A DNA stretch of 64,000 bases, from positions 1 to 64,000 of the forward strand of contig DATAJS010000031.1 in the NCBI GenBank assembly GCA_036262035.1, read 5' to 3'. Made by a program: the position numbers and the translations under genes. Position 1 is the stretch's first letter; the number at the start of each line of letters is the position of its first letter. The notes below the pieces were generated by a model. It did no database searches. It was not told the DNA's origin and was given only the letters and a program-made list of their open reading frames with translations. This DNA comes from Burkholderiales bacterium (GTDB lineage Bacteria; Pseudomonadota; Gammaproteobacteria; Burkholderiales; SG8-41). Below are positions 17,017 through 27,100 of this stretch, one piece after another.

Positions 17017-17736
17017 ATGCGCAACGTGCTCGTGATCGAAGACCAGCAGGACATCGCGCACCTGGTCAGGCTGCACCTGCAGGACCTACCCTGCAAGGTC
17101 GAGCTCGCCTTCGACGGCCCGAGCGGCCTGGCGCTGGCGCAGAAGCAGCACTTCGACCTCGTCCTCCTCGATCTCATGCTGCCCGGCATCGACGGCCTGG
17201 AGATCTGCCGGCGATTGCGCGAGCGCACCGTCTACACCCCGATCATGATGCTCACCGCGAAAGCGGCGGAGCTCGACCGCGTGCTCGGCCTCGAGCTCGG
17301 CGCGGACGATTACCTCACCAAGCCGTTCAGCATCCGCGAGCTCGTCGCGCGCGTGAAAGCGATGTTCAGGCGCATGGAGCGCCTCGAGAATCCGGCGAGT
17401 CCCGCGGCGGAAGAAACGCTGCGCTGCGGCGACCTCGTCATCGACGTCGCCAAGCGCGACGTGCGCATCGACGGCTCGCCCATCGCGCTCACGTCGAAGG
17501 AATTCGACCTGCTGCTGCATTTCGTGCGCAACCCCGGACGCGTCTACACGCGCCTGCAGCTTCTCGACACGGTATGGGGTTACGGCTACGACGGCTACGA
17601 GCACAACGTCAACTGCCACATCAACCGGCTGCGCGCGAAGATCGAGAGCGATCCGGCGCGGCCACAGATCATCCTCACGGTGCGCGGCGTCGGCTACAAG
17701 CTCGGCGAAGCGCACGCCGCGCTCGCCGAAACCTGA
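17017..17736 (+). CDS. OmpR/PhoB-family response regulator
   Basis: A 239-residue protein with an N-terminal receiver domain: acidic pair Glu8-Asp9, phospho-acceptor Asp52 in LLDLMLPG, Thr80 and Lys102 in LTKPFS. The C-terminal winged-helix DNA-binding domain includes SKEFDLLLHFVRNPGRVYTR and the recognition region HNVNCHINRLRAKIE. ATG 17017 (MRNVLVIED) gives the family N-terminus; ATG 16999 would add six residues. The partner histidine kinase starts nine bases after the stop. Targets cannot be read from the sequence; the nearby envelope genes suggest an envelope role, which is weak inference. Confidence 0.92.
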   Translation: MRNVLVIEDQQDIAHLVRLHLQDLPCKVELAFDGPSGLALAQKQHFDLVLLDLMLPGIDGLEICRRLRERTVYTPIMMLTAKAAELDRVLGLELGADDYLTKPFSIRELVARVKAMFRRMERLENPASPAAEETLRCGDLVIDVAKRDVRIDGSPIALTSKEFDLLLHFVRNPGRVYTRLQLLDTVWGYGYDGYEHNVNCHINRLRAKIESDPARPQIILTVRGVGYKLGEAHAALAET

Positions 17737-17744
17737 GCCACATC

Positions 17745-19292
17745 ATGCCGAAGAGCCTCTACGCGCGGCTGCTCGTCGTGCTCGTCGGGCTCACCGTCGT
17801 GATGGCGGGGCTCTTCCTGGTCGTCATCCGCCAGTCCGACATCAAGCGCAACCAGGAGATCAATCAGAAGGTCTACCGCAACCTCGCGGCGCGCATGATC
17901 GACGAGCAGATCCTCGAGCGCCCCGCCGACCCGGCCGCGGTGCGCAAGGTGTTCGACCGCATACGCGTCGTCAATCCGCGCGTGGACGTCTACCTGCTGG
18001 ATGCGAGCGGCCAGGTGGTCGCGGCGTCGGGGCAGAACTCGATCAAGCGCACGCGCGTCGATCTCGAGCCGCTGAAGCGCGTCCTGAGGAACGAGGAGGA
18101 GCTTCCGATCCTCGGCGACGACCCGTCGGAATCGGAGCGCAAGCGCGTGTTCTCGGTCGCGCCGGTGCCGCTCACCGACAAGGAGATCGGGTATCTCTAT
18201 CTCGTCATTCGCGGCACCAGCAGCAACACGCTCGCCCAGCAGATCAAGCAGAGCTACGTGCTGCGCGAGTCGCTGTGGCTCATCGGCTGCGGACTGGCGG
18301 TCGCGCTGATCGCGAGCATGCTCATCATCACGCTGATGACGCGCCCGCTGCGGCAGCTCTCTGCGGTGGTGGACAAATTCAGGAAGAGCGGCTTCGCCGA
18401 GCAACCCAAGGCGCTCAAGCTTCCCCACGACGAGATCGGCACGCTCACCGACACGTTCAACAGCATGTCCGACCGCATCCTCGCGCAGATGACCGCGCTG
18501 CAGAACACCGACGCGGTTCGCCGCGAGCTCGTCGCGAACATCTCGCACGATCTGCGCACGCCGCTCGCCTCGCTCCAGGGCTATCTCGAGACGCTGCACC
18601 TCAAGGGCGCGGCGCTGCCGGACGAAGAGCGCCGCAACTACCTCGAGATCGCGCTCAAGCAGACCGAGCAGCTCTCGGTGCTCGTCGCGCGGCTCTTCGA
18701 TCTCGCCAAGCTCGATTCGGGACAGATGACCGCCGTGCTCGAGTCGTGCTCGCTGGGCGATCTCATGCAGGACGTGGTGCAGGAGTTCGAGCTCGGCGCA
18801 TCGAACAAGGGCATCGACCTCAAGACGTCGGTGAGGCCCGACCTGCCGCTGGTGCACGCCGACGTCGGTTTGATGGAGCGCGTGCTGCGCAACCTCATCG
18901 AGAACGCGCTCCGCTACACGCCGCACGGCGGCAGCGTCACGGTCTCCGCGACGCCTTCTGCGCAGGGCGCGCTGGTCGAGGTGTCGGATACCGGCGCGGG
19001 GATACCCGCGGCCGAGCTTTCGCGCATCTTCGAGCGCTTCTACCGCATCGAGAAAAGCCGCGACGTCGCGGGCGGCAGCGCAGGCCTCGGCCTCGCGATC
19101 AGCAAGCGCATCCTCGAGCTCCACGGCAGCACGATCGGCGCGAGCAGCGAGCCCGGACGCACCGTGTTCCGCTTCACGCTCGCCTACGAAGGCCAGCGCG
19201 CGCCGCAGCCCGAGCCGCTCGACTCGCGCGCACCGGTCGATGTGCCGAAGCGGCCGGTGCCGTCCCTCGCCTACCCTATGGCCGAGCGATAA
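17745..19292 (+). CDS. Sensor histidine kinase, HAMP-HisKA-HATPase type
   Basis: A 515-residue membrane kinase. The first transmembrane helix covers about residues 8-28 and the second about 177-198, enclosing a periplasmic sensor of about 150 residues (30-176). A HAMP linker (about 198-252) leads to the H-box with phospho-acceptor His268 (NISHDLRTPLASLQGYLE). The ATPase domain shows the N-box RNLIENALRYT, the G1 box DTGAGIP and the G2 box GSAGLGLAISK. A proline-rich tail follows. It is paired with the response regulator just upstream. The signal sensed is unknown. Confidence 0.92.
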   Translation: MPKSLYARLLVVLVGLTVVMAGLFLVVIRQSDIKRNQEINQKVYRNLAARMIDEQILERPADPAAVRKVFDRIRVVNPRVDVYLLDASGQVVAASGQNSIKRTRVDLEPLKRVLRNEEELPILGDDPSESERKRVFSVAPVPLTDKEIGYLYLVIRGTSSNTLAQQIKQSYVLRESLWLIGCGLAVALIASMLIITLMTRPLRQLSAVVDKFRKSGFAEQPKALKLPHDEIGTLTDTFNSMSDRILAQMTALQNTDAVRRELVANISHDLRTPLASLQGYLETLHLKGAALPDEERRNYLEIALKQTEQLSVLVARLFDLAKLDSGQMTAVLESCSLGDLMQDVVQEFELGASNKGIDLKTSVRPDLPLVHADVGLMERVLRNLIENALRYTPHGGSVTVSATPSAQGALVEVSDTGAGIPAAELSRIFERFYRIEKSRDVAGGSAGLGLAISKRILELHGSTIGASSEPGRTVFRFTLAYEGQRAPQPEPLDSRAPVDVPKRPVPSLAYPMAER

Positions 19293-19298
19293 GCCTTT

Positions 19299-19455
19299 GA
19301 AGCAAAGCAGGAAAGAACAAGGACGCGAAGGAAAGACAAAGGGGTTTGTTTTCGCCGCGACGCTCGTTGAAAGAACCCGCTCGAGTCCTTGGTTTTTCCT
19401 TCGCGGCCTGCTTTTGACCTTTGCGTCCTTGTTTTTATTCTGCTTTGGTCTTCGC
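19299..19455. repeat. Divergent/degenerate repeat, copy H
   Basis: The arms AAGCAAAGCAGGAAAGAACA plus AGGACGCGAAGG on the left and TTTGCGTCCTTG plus TATTCTGCTTTGG on the right mirror each other and resemble the outer arms of the A-G repeats. The inside is different (GTTTGTTTTCGCCGCGACGC against GGTTTTTCCTTCGCGGCCTG). The right end supplies the TAA stop of the MFS gene. Confidence 0.65.
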
Positions 19456-20880
19456 TTAAATCGCTGACAGCGGCGTAGCGACGGTCTCCAGCGACTTGCG
19501 CTCCGCATCCACCCCGATCGCCCACTCCACCGCCGCCGCGATCAGCATCAACCCCGCGCCGAACGCGTAACCCCAGAACACCGCGACGCGCTCGCCCGTG
19601 CCGATCAGCAGGCTGAAAACCCAGGGCGCGGCGACGCCGCCGGCGGCCGTCCCCAACGCGTAGAACACCGCGATCGCCAGCGCGCGCAGCTCCAGCGGAA
19701 ACACCTCGCTCGCGGTGAGATACGCCGCGCTCGCCGCGGCCGAGGCGAAAAAGAAGATCACGCTCCACATCGCGGTCTGCGCGGACGACGACAGCGAGCC
19801 GTTCATGAAGAGCGCGCCGGTGACGAGGAGCAGCAGCGCCGACGCGGTGTACGTCGCCGTGATCATGAGTCGCCTGCCGAGCGTGTCGAACAGGTGCCCG
19901 AGGAACAGCGGCCCGAGGAAGTTGCCGACGGCGAGCGGCAGCAGGTAGAGCCCGGTGCTCTCCGCGGGTATCGCATAGAAGCGCGTCAGCACCAGCGCGT
20001 AGGTGAAGAAGATCGCGTTGTAGAGAAAAGCCTGCGACGTGATCAGCACGAAGCACAGCAGCGAGCGCCTGCGGTACTGCGAGAACATCGAGTCGAACAC
20101 GATCGCGAGCCCGGTGCGCGAGCGCGGCTGCACCGTGATGCGCTCGTGCCTATCGCTGCCCGCGGCGCCGGCGCGCGCCTCGATCTCGCGCACGACGCGC
20201 TCGGCGCGCTGCGCGTAGCCGTGGATCGCGAGCCAGCGCGGGCTCTCCGGGATGAAGCGCCGCGCAAAGAGCACCGCGAGACCGAGCCCCGCGCCGATCG
20301 CGAAACCCAGGCGCCAGCCGAGGTCGACGGGAAACACCTTCGGATCGAGCAGCACCACCGTCGCGGCCGATCCCGCGACCGCGCCGAGCCAGAAGCTGCC
20401 GTTGATGACGAGGTTCACGCGGCCGCGCACGCGCGCGGGGATGAGCTCGTCGATCGCCGAGTTGATCGCCGCGTACTCCCCGCCGATGCCGAAGCCGGTG
20501 ATCGCTCGAAACGCGCACAGGCTCGCGAGGTCCCACGAGAAAGCCGTGGCCATCGTGCCGGAGAGATAGATGCCCATCGTCACGAAAAACAGCTTCGCGC
20601 GGCCGTAGCGATCGGTGAGATGGCCGCACACCAGCGCCCCGACGACCGCGCCGAGGAGGTAGGACGAAGCGGCGAGCCCGATCCCGGTGGGCGTGAGCCC
20701 CAGAGTCGCGGGGTCCTGCAACACCCCGCTGACCGCGCCCTTGAGCGTCACCTCCAGCCCGTCGATCGCCCAGCTCGCGCCCAGCGCGATCACCACCAGC
20801 CAGTGAAAGCGGCTCCAGCGCAGCGCGTCCAGCCGCGCCGGGATGTCGGTGGTGTAGGGCTCGAAGGTTCGCTGGCTCAT
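19456..20880 (-). CDS. MFS transporter, sugar/organic-acid porter type
   Basis: A 474-residue, 12-helix major facilitator. The loop 2-3 signature is GHLTDRYGRAKLFF. The family's RAITGFGIGGEYAAINSAIDE (helix 4-5) and ESPRWLAIHGY (after helix 6) point to the metabolite:proton symporter branch that carries sugars, aromatic acids or niacin-like acids. The substrate cannot be fixed. The central cytoplasmic loop (about residues 215-255) is rich in Arg and Glu. The TAA stop comes from repeat copy H. It stands alone between repeats H and D. Confidence 0.85.
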   Translation of the reverse strand: MSQRTFEPYTTDIPARLDALRWSRFHWLVVIALGASWAIDGLEVTLKGAVSGVLQDPATLGLTPTGIGLAASSYLLGAVVGALVCGHLTDRYGRAKLFFVTMGIYLSGTMATAFSWDLASLCAFRAITGFGIGGEYAAINSAIDELIPARVRGRVNLVINGSFWLGAVAGSAATVVLLDPKVFPVDLGWRLGFAIGAGLGLAVLFARRFIPESPRWLAIHGYAQRAERVVREIEARAGAAGSDRHERITVQPRSRTGLAIVFDSMFSQYRRRSLLCFVLITSQAFLYNAIFFTYALVLTRFYAIPAESTGLYLLPLAVGNFLGPLFLGHLFDTLGRRLMITATYTASALLLLVTGALFMNGSLSSSAQTAMWSVIFFFASAAASAAYLTASEVFPLELRALAIAVFYALGTAAGGVAAPWVFSLLIGTGERVAVFWGYAFGAGLMLIAAAVEWAIGVDAERKSLETVATPLSAI

Positions 20881-20896
20881 CTGTGTTTAAAAGCAA

Positions 20897-21077
20897 TTAA
20901 CCACAAAGGACGCAAAGGACACGAAGGAAAACAACTTCGTCATCGCGAGGAGCGCGACAGCGCGACGTGGCGATCTCGTGGCGCACGATCCGGACGTTTC
21001 GGGATTGCTTCGTCGCTGGCGCTCCTCGCAATGACAAGAAGGGTCGTCCTTTGTGTCCTTTGTGTCCTTTGTGGTCA
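20897..21077. repeat. Nested intergenic repeat, copy D
   Basis: The outer arms are variant: AACCACAAAGGACGCAAAGG on the left, and TTTGTGTCC units ending TTTGTGGT on the right, so C-to-T changes occur in both arms in a compensating way. The inner right arm is GATTGCTTCGTCGCT plus GCTCCTCGCAATGAC. It occupies the space between the divergent MFS and MazG-like genes, with about 50 bases left for the promoter of the latter. Confidence 0.9.
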
Positions 21078-21129
21078 AACACGCCCTCTGCTCCCCGCTA
21101 CAATCAGCCTTCCCCCGGAAGCCAGCACC

Positions 21130-21483
21130 ATGCCGACAGACACCCTCACTCAACTGCGCGATCGCCTGCGGGCGTTCGCCGCCGAGCGCGACTGGGACCA
21201 GTTCCACAACCCGAAGAATCTCGCGATGGCGCTGTCGGGTGAAGCGGCCGAGCTCATGGAGCACTTCCAGTGGCTCACCTTCGAGCAGGCCGCGGACCTC
21301 GGACCCGGGACCCGGGACGAGGTGGCGCTCGAAGCCGCCGACGTGCTGCTCTACCTCCTGCGTCTCTGCGACAAATGCGGCATCGACCTCGCGGCCGCTG
21401 CGAACCGCAAGCTCGAGATCAACGCCGAGCGCTACCCCGTCGACAAGGCGCGCGGGCAGAACACCAAGTACGACAAGCTCTGA
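21130..21483 (+). CDS. MazG-like nucleotide pyrophosphohydrolase
   Basis: A 117-residue all-alpha NTP pyrophosphatase (dCTPase/RS21-C6 type). The metal-binding helices are visible: SGEAAELMEHFQW (about 36-48) and EVALEAADVLLYLLRL (about 64-79), giving the ExxE...ExxD pattern. Such enzymes hydrolyse non-canonical or excess dNTPs, often dCTP derivatives, to the monophosphate and pyrophosphate. Length is normal. The stop overlaps the start of rlmJ (TGATG), so the two are translationally coupled. Confidence 0.88.
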   Translation: MPTDTLTQLRDRLRAFAAERDWDQFHNPKNLAMALSGEAAELMEHFQWLTFEQAADLGPGTRDEVALEAADVLLYLLRLCDKCGIDLAAAANRKLEINAERYPVDKARGQNTKYDKL

Positions 21484-22325
21484 TGCTCTCGTACCGCCAC
21501 ATGTTCCACGCCGGCAACTTCGCCGACGTCTTCAAGCATGCCCTCCTCGCGCGCCTGCTGATCGCGCTGTCGGCGAAGGACAAACCCTACCTTTACCTCG
21601 ATACGCACGCGGGCATCGCGCGCTACGACCTCATGCACGAGTGGGCGCAGAAGGCGCGCGAGTACGACAACGGCATCGCGCGGCTGTGGAACGCCGACGA
21701 CGTCCCCGCCGAGCTCGGCCCCTATATGGAGGCGGTGCGCGCGGTGAACCCGCACCCGACGCTGCGCTACTACCCGGGCTCGCCGCTCGTCGCGAAGCGC
21801 TTCATGCGGGCCGACGACCGCAGCGTGCTGGTCGAGCTCAACAAGGTCGATTGCGACGAGCTGAAGACCGTGATGGCGGGCGAGCGTCACGTCACGGTGC
21901 AGTGCATGGATGCCTATCAATCGCTCAAGGCCTACCTGCCGCCGGCCGAGCGGCGCGGCCTCGTGCTCATCGATTCGTCGTTCGACCGCGCGCGCGAGTT
22001 CGAGCGGCTCGTCAAAGCGGTGAAGGAAGCGCATGCGCGCTGGGCGACCGGCGTGTACGCGATCTGGTATCCGATCATGGAGCCGGGCCCCATGCGCGAC
22101 TTCGCGAACGACGTGAAGCATTCGGGCATCCGCAAGGTGCTGCGCGCGGAGATCGTCGTGCGCGAGAGAGACGAGAGCGGCATCATCCCCGGCTGCGGCA
22201 TGCTGGTGGTCAATCCGCCGTGGCATTTCGACCTTCAGGCGCGGACCATCGTCCACTATCTCGCGAAGAAGCTCGCCGTCAGCGGCAAGGGCAGCGGCAA
22301 GGTCGAGTGGCTCGTGCCCGAGTGA
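21483..22325 (+). CDS. rlmJ: 23S rRNA (adenine-2030-N6)-methyltransferase RlmJ
   Basis: A 280-residue SAM-dependent rRNA methyltransferase. The N-terminus MLSYRHMFHAGNFADVFKH is diagnostic. DTHAGIARYDL (about 40-50) is the SAM-binding region, and the N6-adenine catalytic motif NPPW is present in MLVVNPPWHF. It methylates A2030 of 23S rRNA (E. coli numbering). Length matches the E. coli protein. The ATG overlaps the stop of the MazG-like gene. Confidence 0.93.
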   Translation: MLSYRHMFHAGNFADVFKHALLARLLIALSAKDKPYLYLDTHAGIARYDLMHEWAQKAREYDNGIARLWNADDVPAELGPYMEAVRAVNPHPTLRYYPGSPLVAKRFMRADDRSVLVELNKVDCDELKTVMAGERHVTVQCMDAYQSLKAYLPPAERRGLVLIDSSFDRAREFERLVKAVKEAHARWATGVYAIWYPIMEPGPMRDFANDVKHSGIRKVLRAEIVVRERDESGIIPGCGMLVVNPPWHFDLQARTIVHYLAKKLAVSGKGSGKVEWLVPE

Positions 22326-22369
22326 TTTAGAATCACGTCGACAAGATTCACGCCTTCCGGAGGATTCCC

Positions 22370-23341
22370 GTGGTTCGCCGCATCGCCCTGCCGGCGCTCG
22401 CGCTCGCAACGCTCGCCGCCGCGCCCGTTCACGCCCAGCACTATCCCGCCAAGCCGATCCGCGTCATCGTCGGCTTCGGCCCCGGCGCGCCCGACACCGT
22501 CGCGCGCCTGGTCGCGCAGCCGATCGCAACACAGGTCGGACACCAGATGGTCGTCGACAACCGCCCCGGCGCGAACGGCATCATCGGCGCCGACCTCGTC
22601 GCCCAGTCGACGCCCGACGGCTACACGCTGCTCGTCACGTCGGCTTCGTTCGCGGTCAACCCGAACATTCACAAGAAGCTGCCGTTCGACGTGCGCCGCG
22701 ATTTCCTGCCGATCACCAACCTCGCGAGCGGCGGCGGCTACATCGTCTCGGTGCATCCGTCGGTGGCGGCCCATTCGGTCAAGGAGCTCGTGGCTCTGGC
22801 GAAGCAGCCGGGCTCGAAGCTTTCGTACGGCACACCCGGCATCGGCAACACCCAGCACCTGGGCGCCGCGCTGTTCGCGGCGCGCACCGGCGCGCAGCTG
22901 ACCCACGTGCCTTACAAGGGCGCGGGCCAGGCGATCACCGCGCTGGTGTCGGGCGAGGTGACGATGATGATGCTGACGCCGCCGCTGGGGCTGCCCCATA
23001 TCCAGTCGGGGAAGGTGAAGGCGCTCGCGTACACCGGATCGAAACGCGCGCCTTTCCTGCCCAACGTGCCGACGATCGCCGAAGCCGGCTATCCGGCGGT
23101 CACGCTCGATGCGATGAGCTGGTACGGGATGTTCGCCCCCGCGAAGACGCCCGCGGCGATCGTCCGGCGCCTGCACGACGAGGCGGTCGCGGCGCTCAGG
23201 ACACCCGCGGTGCGCGAGCGGCTGGCGTCGCTGCAGCTCGAGCCCGTCGGCAACTCGCCGGCGGAGTTCCGCGCCTTCATCGACGACCAGGTGAAGCGCT
23301 TCGGAGAGATGGTGAAACTGGCAGGCGTCACGCCTGAGTGA
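22370..23341 (+). CDS. Bug-family tripartite tricarboxylate transporter receptor protein
   Basis: A 323-residue periplasmic solute-binding protein. A signal peptide (1-23, ending VHAQ) precedes [20 protein letters not shown], the start of the Bug/TctC fold. The family motifs [17 protein letters not shown] and [17 protein letters not shown] are present. These proteins bind carboxylates or amides for TctAB-type transporters, and genes for orphan receptors are very numerous in Burkholderiales. No tctAB partner is adjacent. The GTG start is preceded by GGAGG. A cupin gene follows 10 bases downstream, so the two may form an operon. Confidence 0.9.
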   Translation: MVRRIALPALALATLAAAPVHAQHYPAKPIRVIVGFGPGAPDTVARLVAQPIATQVGHQMVVDNRPGANGIIGADLVAQSTPDGYTLLVTSASFAVNPNIHKKLPFDVRRDFLPITNLASGGGYIVSVHPSVAAHSVKELVALAKQPGSKLSYGTPGIGNTQHLGAALFAARTGAQLTHVPYKGAGQAITALVSGEVTMMMLTPPLGLPHIQSGKVKALAYTGSKRAPFLPNVPTIAEAGYPAVTLDAMSWYGMFAPAKTPAAIVRRLHDEAVAALRTPAVRERLASLQLEPVGNSPAEFRAFIDDQVKRFGEMVKLAGVTPE

Positions 23342-23351
23342 GGAGAGAGAG

Positions 23352-23933
23352 ATGAACGGCAGGATCAGGCGAGTGGTGACGGGTCACGACGCGAACGGCA
23401 AAGCGATCGTGCTCGAGGACCGCCTTGCACCGAACGTGAAGACGAACCCGCTGCGGCCGGGACACATCTCGGTCGAGCTGTGGAAGACGAAGGCGATGCC
23501 GGTGCCGGTCGGGCGCGAAGAGCCCGATCCCACCGAAGGCCCGAAGGTGCAGATCCCGGGGCCGAACGGCACGGTCTTCAGGATCTCCGAGATCGCGCCG
23601 GAGACCGAGGCGATCCGCAACATCGACCCCGCGCAGGCGAAGGAAGTCTTCAAGTCGATGGGCAACGAAGGCGGGTCGACTTTCGGCGACAACCAGCGCC
23701 ACCCGTTCATGCACCGCACGAAGACGATCGACTACGCGGTCGTGCTCGAAGGCGAGGTGACGATGCTGCTCGACGACAGCGAAGTGCACCTGAAGCAGGG
23801 CGACGTCGTCATCCAGCGCGGCACCAACCACGCGTGGAGCAACCGCTCGAGCAAGCCGGTGAAGATGCTGTACGTGCTGATCGACGGGGAGCTCGATTCG
23901 GAGCTTGCGTCGCAGCTCGGGGCGGGGCACTGA
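23352..23933 (+). CDS. Cupin-domain protein
   Basis: A 193-residue protein with one C-terminal cupin barrel: MHRTKTIDYAVVLEGEVTML and KQGDVVIQRGTNHAWSNRS are the two cupin motifs, with His in each as likely metal ligands. The N-terminal 100 residues are family-specific and include RRVVTGHDANGKAIVLED, seen in cupins often placed near Bug receptors. The reaction is unknown. It is probably cotranscribed with the receptor gene upstream. Confidence 0.82.
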   Translation: MNGRIRRVVTGHDANGKAIVLEDRLAPNVKTNPLRPGHISVELWKTKAMPVPVGREEPDPTEGPKVQIPGPNGTVFRISEIAPETEAIRNIDPAQAKEVFKSMGNEGGSTFGDNQRHPFMHRTKTIDYAVVLEGEVTMLLDDSEVHLKQGDVVIQRGTNHAWSNRSSKPVKMLYVLIDGELDSELASQLGAGH

Positions 23934-23945
23934 AGCAAAGCTAAT

Positions 23946-24132
23946 TAACCGCCAAGGACGCCAAGGAAAACCGAAGAAATGTAGGGTGCGTGGCAACGCA
24001 CCGCGCCGTACGCGAAGCAAACACGGTTCTTGCGGTGCGCTCGCGCGCACCCTACAGCGTTCGATGCGTTCTCGGCAAGGCGTTCGCGCCCGATGAGTCT
24101 TCCTTTGCGTCCTTTGCGTCCTTGGCGGTTCA
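23946..24132. repeat. Nested intergenic repeat, copy E (different payload)
   Basis: The outer arms are the same as in A-G (AACCGCCAAGGACGCCAAGG; TTTGCGTCC units then TTGGCGGTT), but the inside is a different inverted repeat, from GTAGGGTGCG at 23981 to GCGCACCCTAC ending 24055. That inner unit also occurs without the outer arms at 28858-28910 and 44911-44947. The repeat fills the space between the convergent cupin and hrpA genes. Confidence 0.85.
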
Positions 24133-24146
24133 ATCGCTTTTGATCT

Positions 24147-27100
24147 TCAAGCGGCCACCCGCAGCGTGGACCACATCTTTTCGAGGCGCTTGTAGGAAAC
24201 GGGATAGGGTGTGCGCAGCTCCTGCGCGAACAGCGACACCCGCAACTCTTCCAGCGCCCAGCGGAATTCGTCGAGCCGCGGATCGGCGACGCCCGCCTTG
24301 CGCTGCGATTCGATGCGGTCGTCGAGCCGCTTGGTGAGGTCCGCGATGCTCTGGGTGTGCTTCGCGTCGCGCTCGGGATTGTTGCCGTACTTGTCCAGCC
24401 GCAGCTCCATCGCCTTGAGATAGCGCGGAAGCTGCGAGAGCTGCTCCCACGGCGTCGCGCTGAAAAACCCTTTGTAGACGAGCCGCGAAAGCTGCGCGCG
24501 GACGTCCGCGGCCGGGCGTGACAGCGGTCCTTTCGCGCCGGCCAGCCTCGCGTTCACGCGCTGGTATTCCTCGGCGATCTGCGCAAACAGCCGGGTCGCC
24601 GCTTCGGTCACCGCCGGCAATCGAGTGCGCGCCCGGCCGCGCTGCGCCTCGAACGCTTTTTGCGACCGCGGCATCGGGTCGTCGGCGAGGAAAGCGCGGT
24701 CCGCGATCGCATTGATCAGGTCTTCCCTGAGATCGTCGGCCGCCGCGACGCTGCGCAGCTGCAGCGCGGATTGCAGGAACCCGACGGAGCCTTTCTCGAG
24801 CTGCTTCATCTGCTCCTTGAGCGCGATGCGCAGGAGCCGCCGCACGCCGCCGCGCATCGCTTCCTCAGCGGCGGACTCGAGATCGAACAGCCGGATCGCA
24901 ACGTTGCCGCCCTCGTCCACCAAAGCGGGATAACCGGTGAGCCTGCGGCCCTTGCGCGTGAACGCGATCTCTTCGGGCAGGTCGCCGAAATCCCAGGTAC
25001 GGATATCGGCGCGCTCGATGCCGGTGTCCGCCTGCTCGCCGAAGGTGAGCTGCGCCGCCTGGCCGAGCTGCCCTTTGAGCGTCAGCAGGTCGCGCCCGAC
25101 CGCGAGCTCGCGGCCCGATTCGTCGACCACGCGGAAATTCATCTTCAGGTGCTGCGGCATCTCGCGCTCGTCCCACGCCTTCTCGGGAATCGGCTCGCCG
25201 ATGCGGCGCTGGACGAAGCGGCGCAGCGAATCGGAGAACGAACTGCCGCCTGCAGGCGAGGGCGCCTGCGCTACACGCTGTGCATCGGCCCACTGCAGAA
25301 ATGCGGTCACCTGCTCCGGCAGCGGAAAGAGATGCTTCCTCACCCCCTTCGGCAGCGCCTTCATCGCCCACGTCACTTTCTCGCGCAGCATGCCCGGCAC
25401 GAGCCAGTCGAACGGCGTCTCGCCGACGGTGTTGAGGAGGTGCAGCGGGACCGTGACGGTCACGCCGTCGAGCGGATGGCCGGGCTCGAAGCGGTAACGC
25501 AGCTTCAGGTCCGCGCCGTCGGTCGCGAGCTTGTCGGGGAAAAGCTCTTCCGCGATCTCGGTCGCGGCGTGCTGCATGAGGTATTCGCGCGTGAGGAAGA
25601 GCAGCTGCGGGTTCTCCGCTTCGGCATCGCGCCGCCAGCGCTCGAAGCCCGAGCGGTTGTAGATGCCTTCCGGGATGATCGCGTCGTAGAACTCGTAGAT
25701 CGTGTGCTCGTCGACGAGCACGTCGCGGCGCCGCGCCTTGTTCTCGAGCTCTTTGAGCTCGCGCACGAGCTTGCGGTTGTGCTCGAGGAAAGGGCCGCGC
25801 GTCTCGAATTCGAAAGCGGCGAGCGCTTTATGGATGAAGATCTCGCGCGCTTCGAGCGGGTTGATCGGCCCGTAGTGGATGCGCCGCCGCGGCACGATCG
25901 TCAGCCCGTGCAGGGTCACGCGCTCGTACGCCATCACCATCCCGCGCTCCTTGTCCCAGTGCGGGTCGGAGTAATGGCGCTTGACGAGATGCACCGCGAG
26001 CGGCTCGATCCAGTCCGGCACGATGCGCGCCACGTTGCGCGCGTAGAGGCGCGTGGTCTCCACGATCTCGGCCGCCATGATCCATTTCGGCGTCGCCTTC
26101 TTCAGCACCGAGCCGGGGAAGATCAGGAACTTGATGTCGCGGGCGCCGATGTACTCCGCGCCGTCGTCGCTCTTGAGACCGATGTTGCCGAGCAGGCCCG
26201 CGAGCAGCGCGCGATGGACCTGCTCGTAGGTCGCTTCGGTCGTGTTCGGGTGCATGCCGAGCTCGCCCACCAGCGCCGCGAGCTGGCCGTGGATGTCGCG
26301 CCACTCGCGCATCCGCCGGTGGGAGAGGAAGTGCTCGTGCATCAGGTCGATGAGCTTCCGGTTCGATTTCTTGTGCTTGAGCGACTCCTCGAAGAAATCC
26401 CAGAGCTTCAGATACGCGAGGAAATCGGAGCGCTCGTCGTCGAAGCGCTCCTGCGCGCGGTCGGCGGCGTCGGCCTTGTCGAACGGGCGCTCGCGCGGGT
26501 CCTGGATCGACAGCGCGGAGGCGATGATCAGCACCTCGCGCAGACAGTTCTCGCGCTTCGCCGCGAGCACCATGCGCGCGATGCGCGGATCGATCGGGAA
26601 TTTGGCGAGCTGCCAGCCGACCTGCGTGAGCTGGTTCTGCTCGTCGACCGCGCCGAGCTCCGCGAGGAGCTGATAGCCGTCGGCGATCATGCGCGCGCCC
26701 GGCGGCTCGATGAACGGGAAGTCCTCGACGTCGCCGATGCGCAGCGACTTCATGCGGAGTATCACCGCGGCAAGCGACGATCGCAGGATCTCCGGATCGG
26801 TGAACTCGGGGCGCGCGTCGTAATCGTCCTGCGAGTACAACCGCACGCACACGCCAGGACCGAGGCGGCCGCAGCGGCCCGCGCGCTGGTTGGCCGACGC
26901 GCGCGAGATTTTCTCGACCTGGAGCTGCTCGACCTTGTTGCGCCAGCTGTAGCGGTTGACGCGCGCGAGACCCGTGTCGATGACATAGCGGATGCCGGGC
27001 ACGGTGAGCGACGTCTCGGCGACGTTGGTCGCGAGCACGATGCGGCGCTGCCCGCCGCTCCTGAACACGCGCTCCTGCTCTTCGAACGAGAGCCGCGCGT

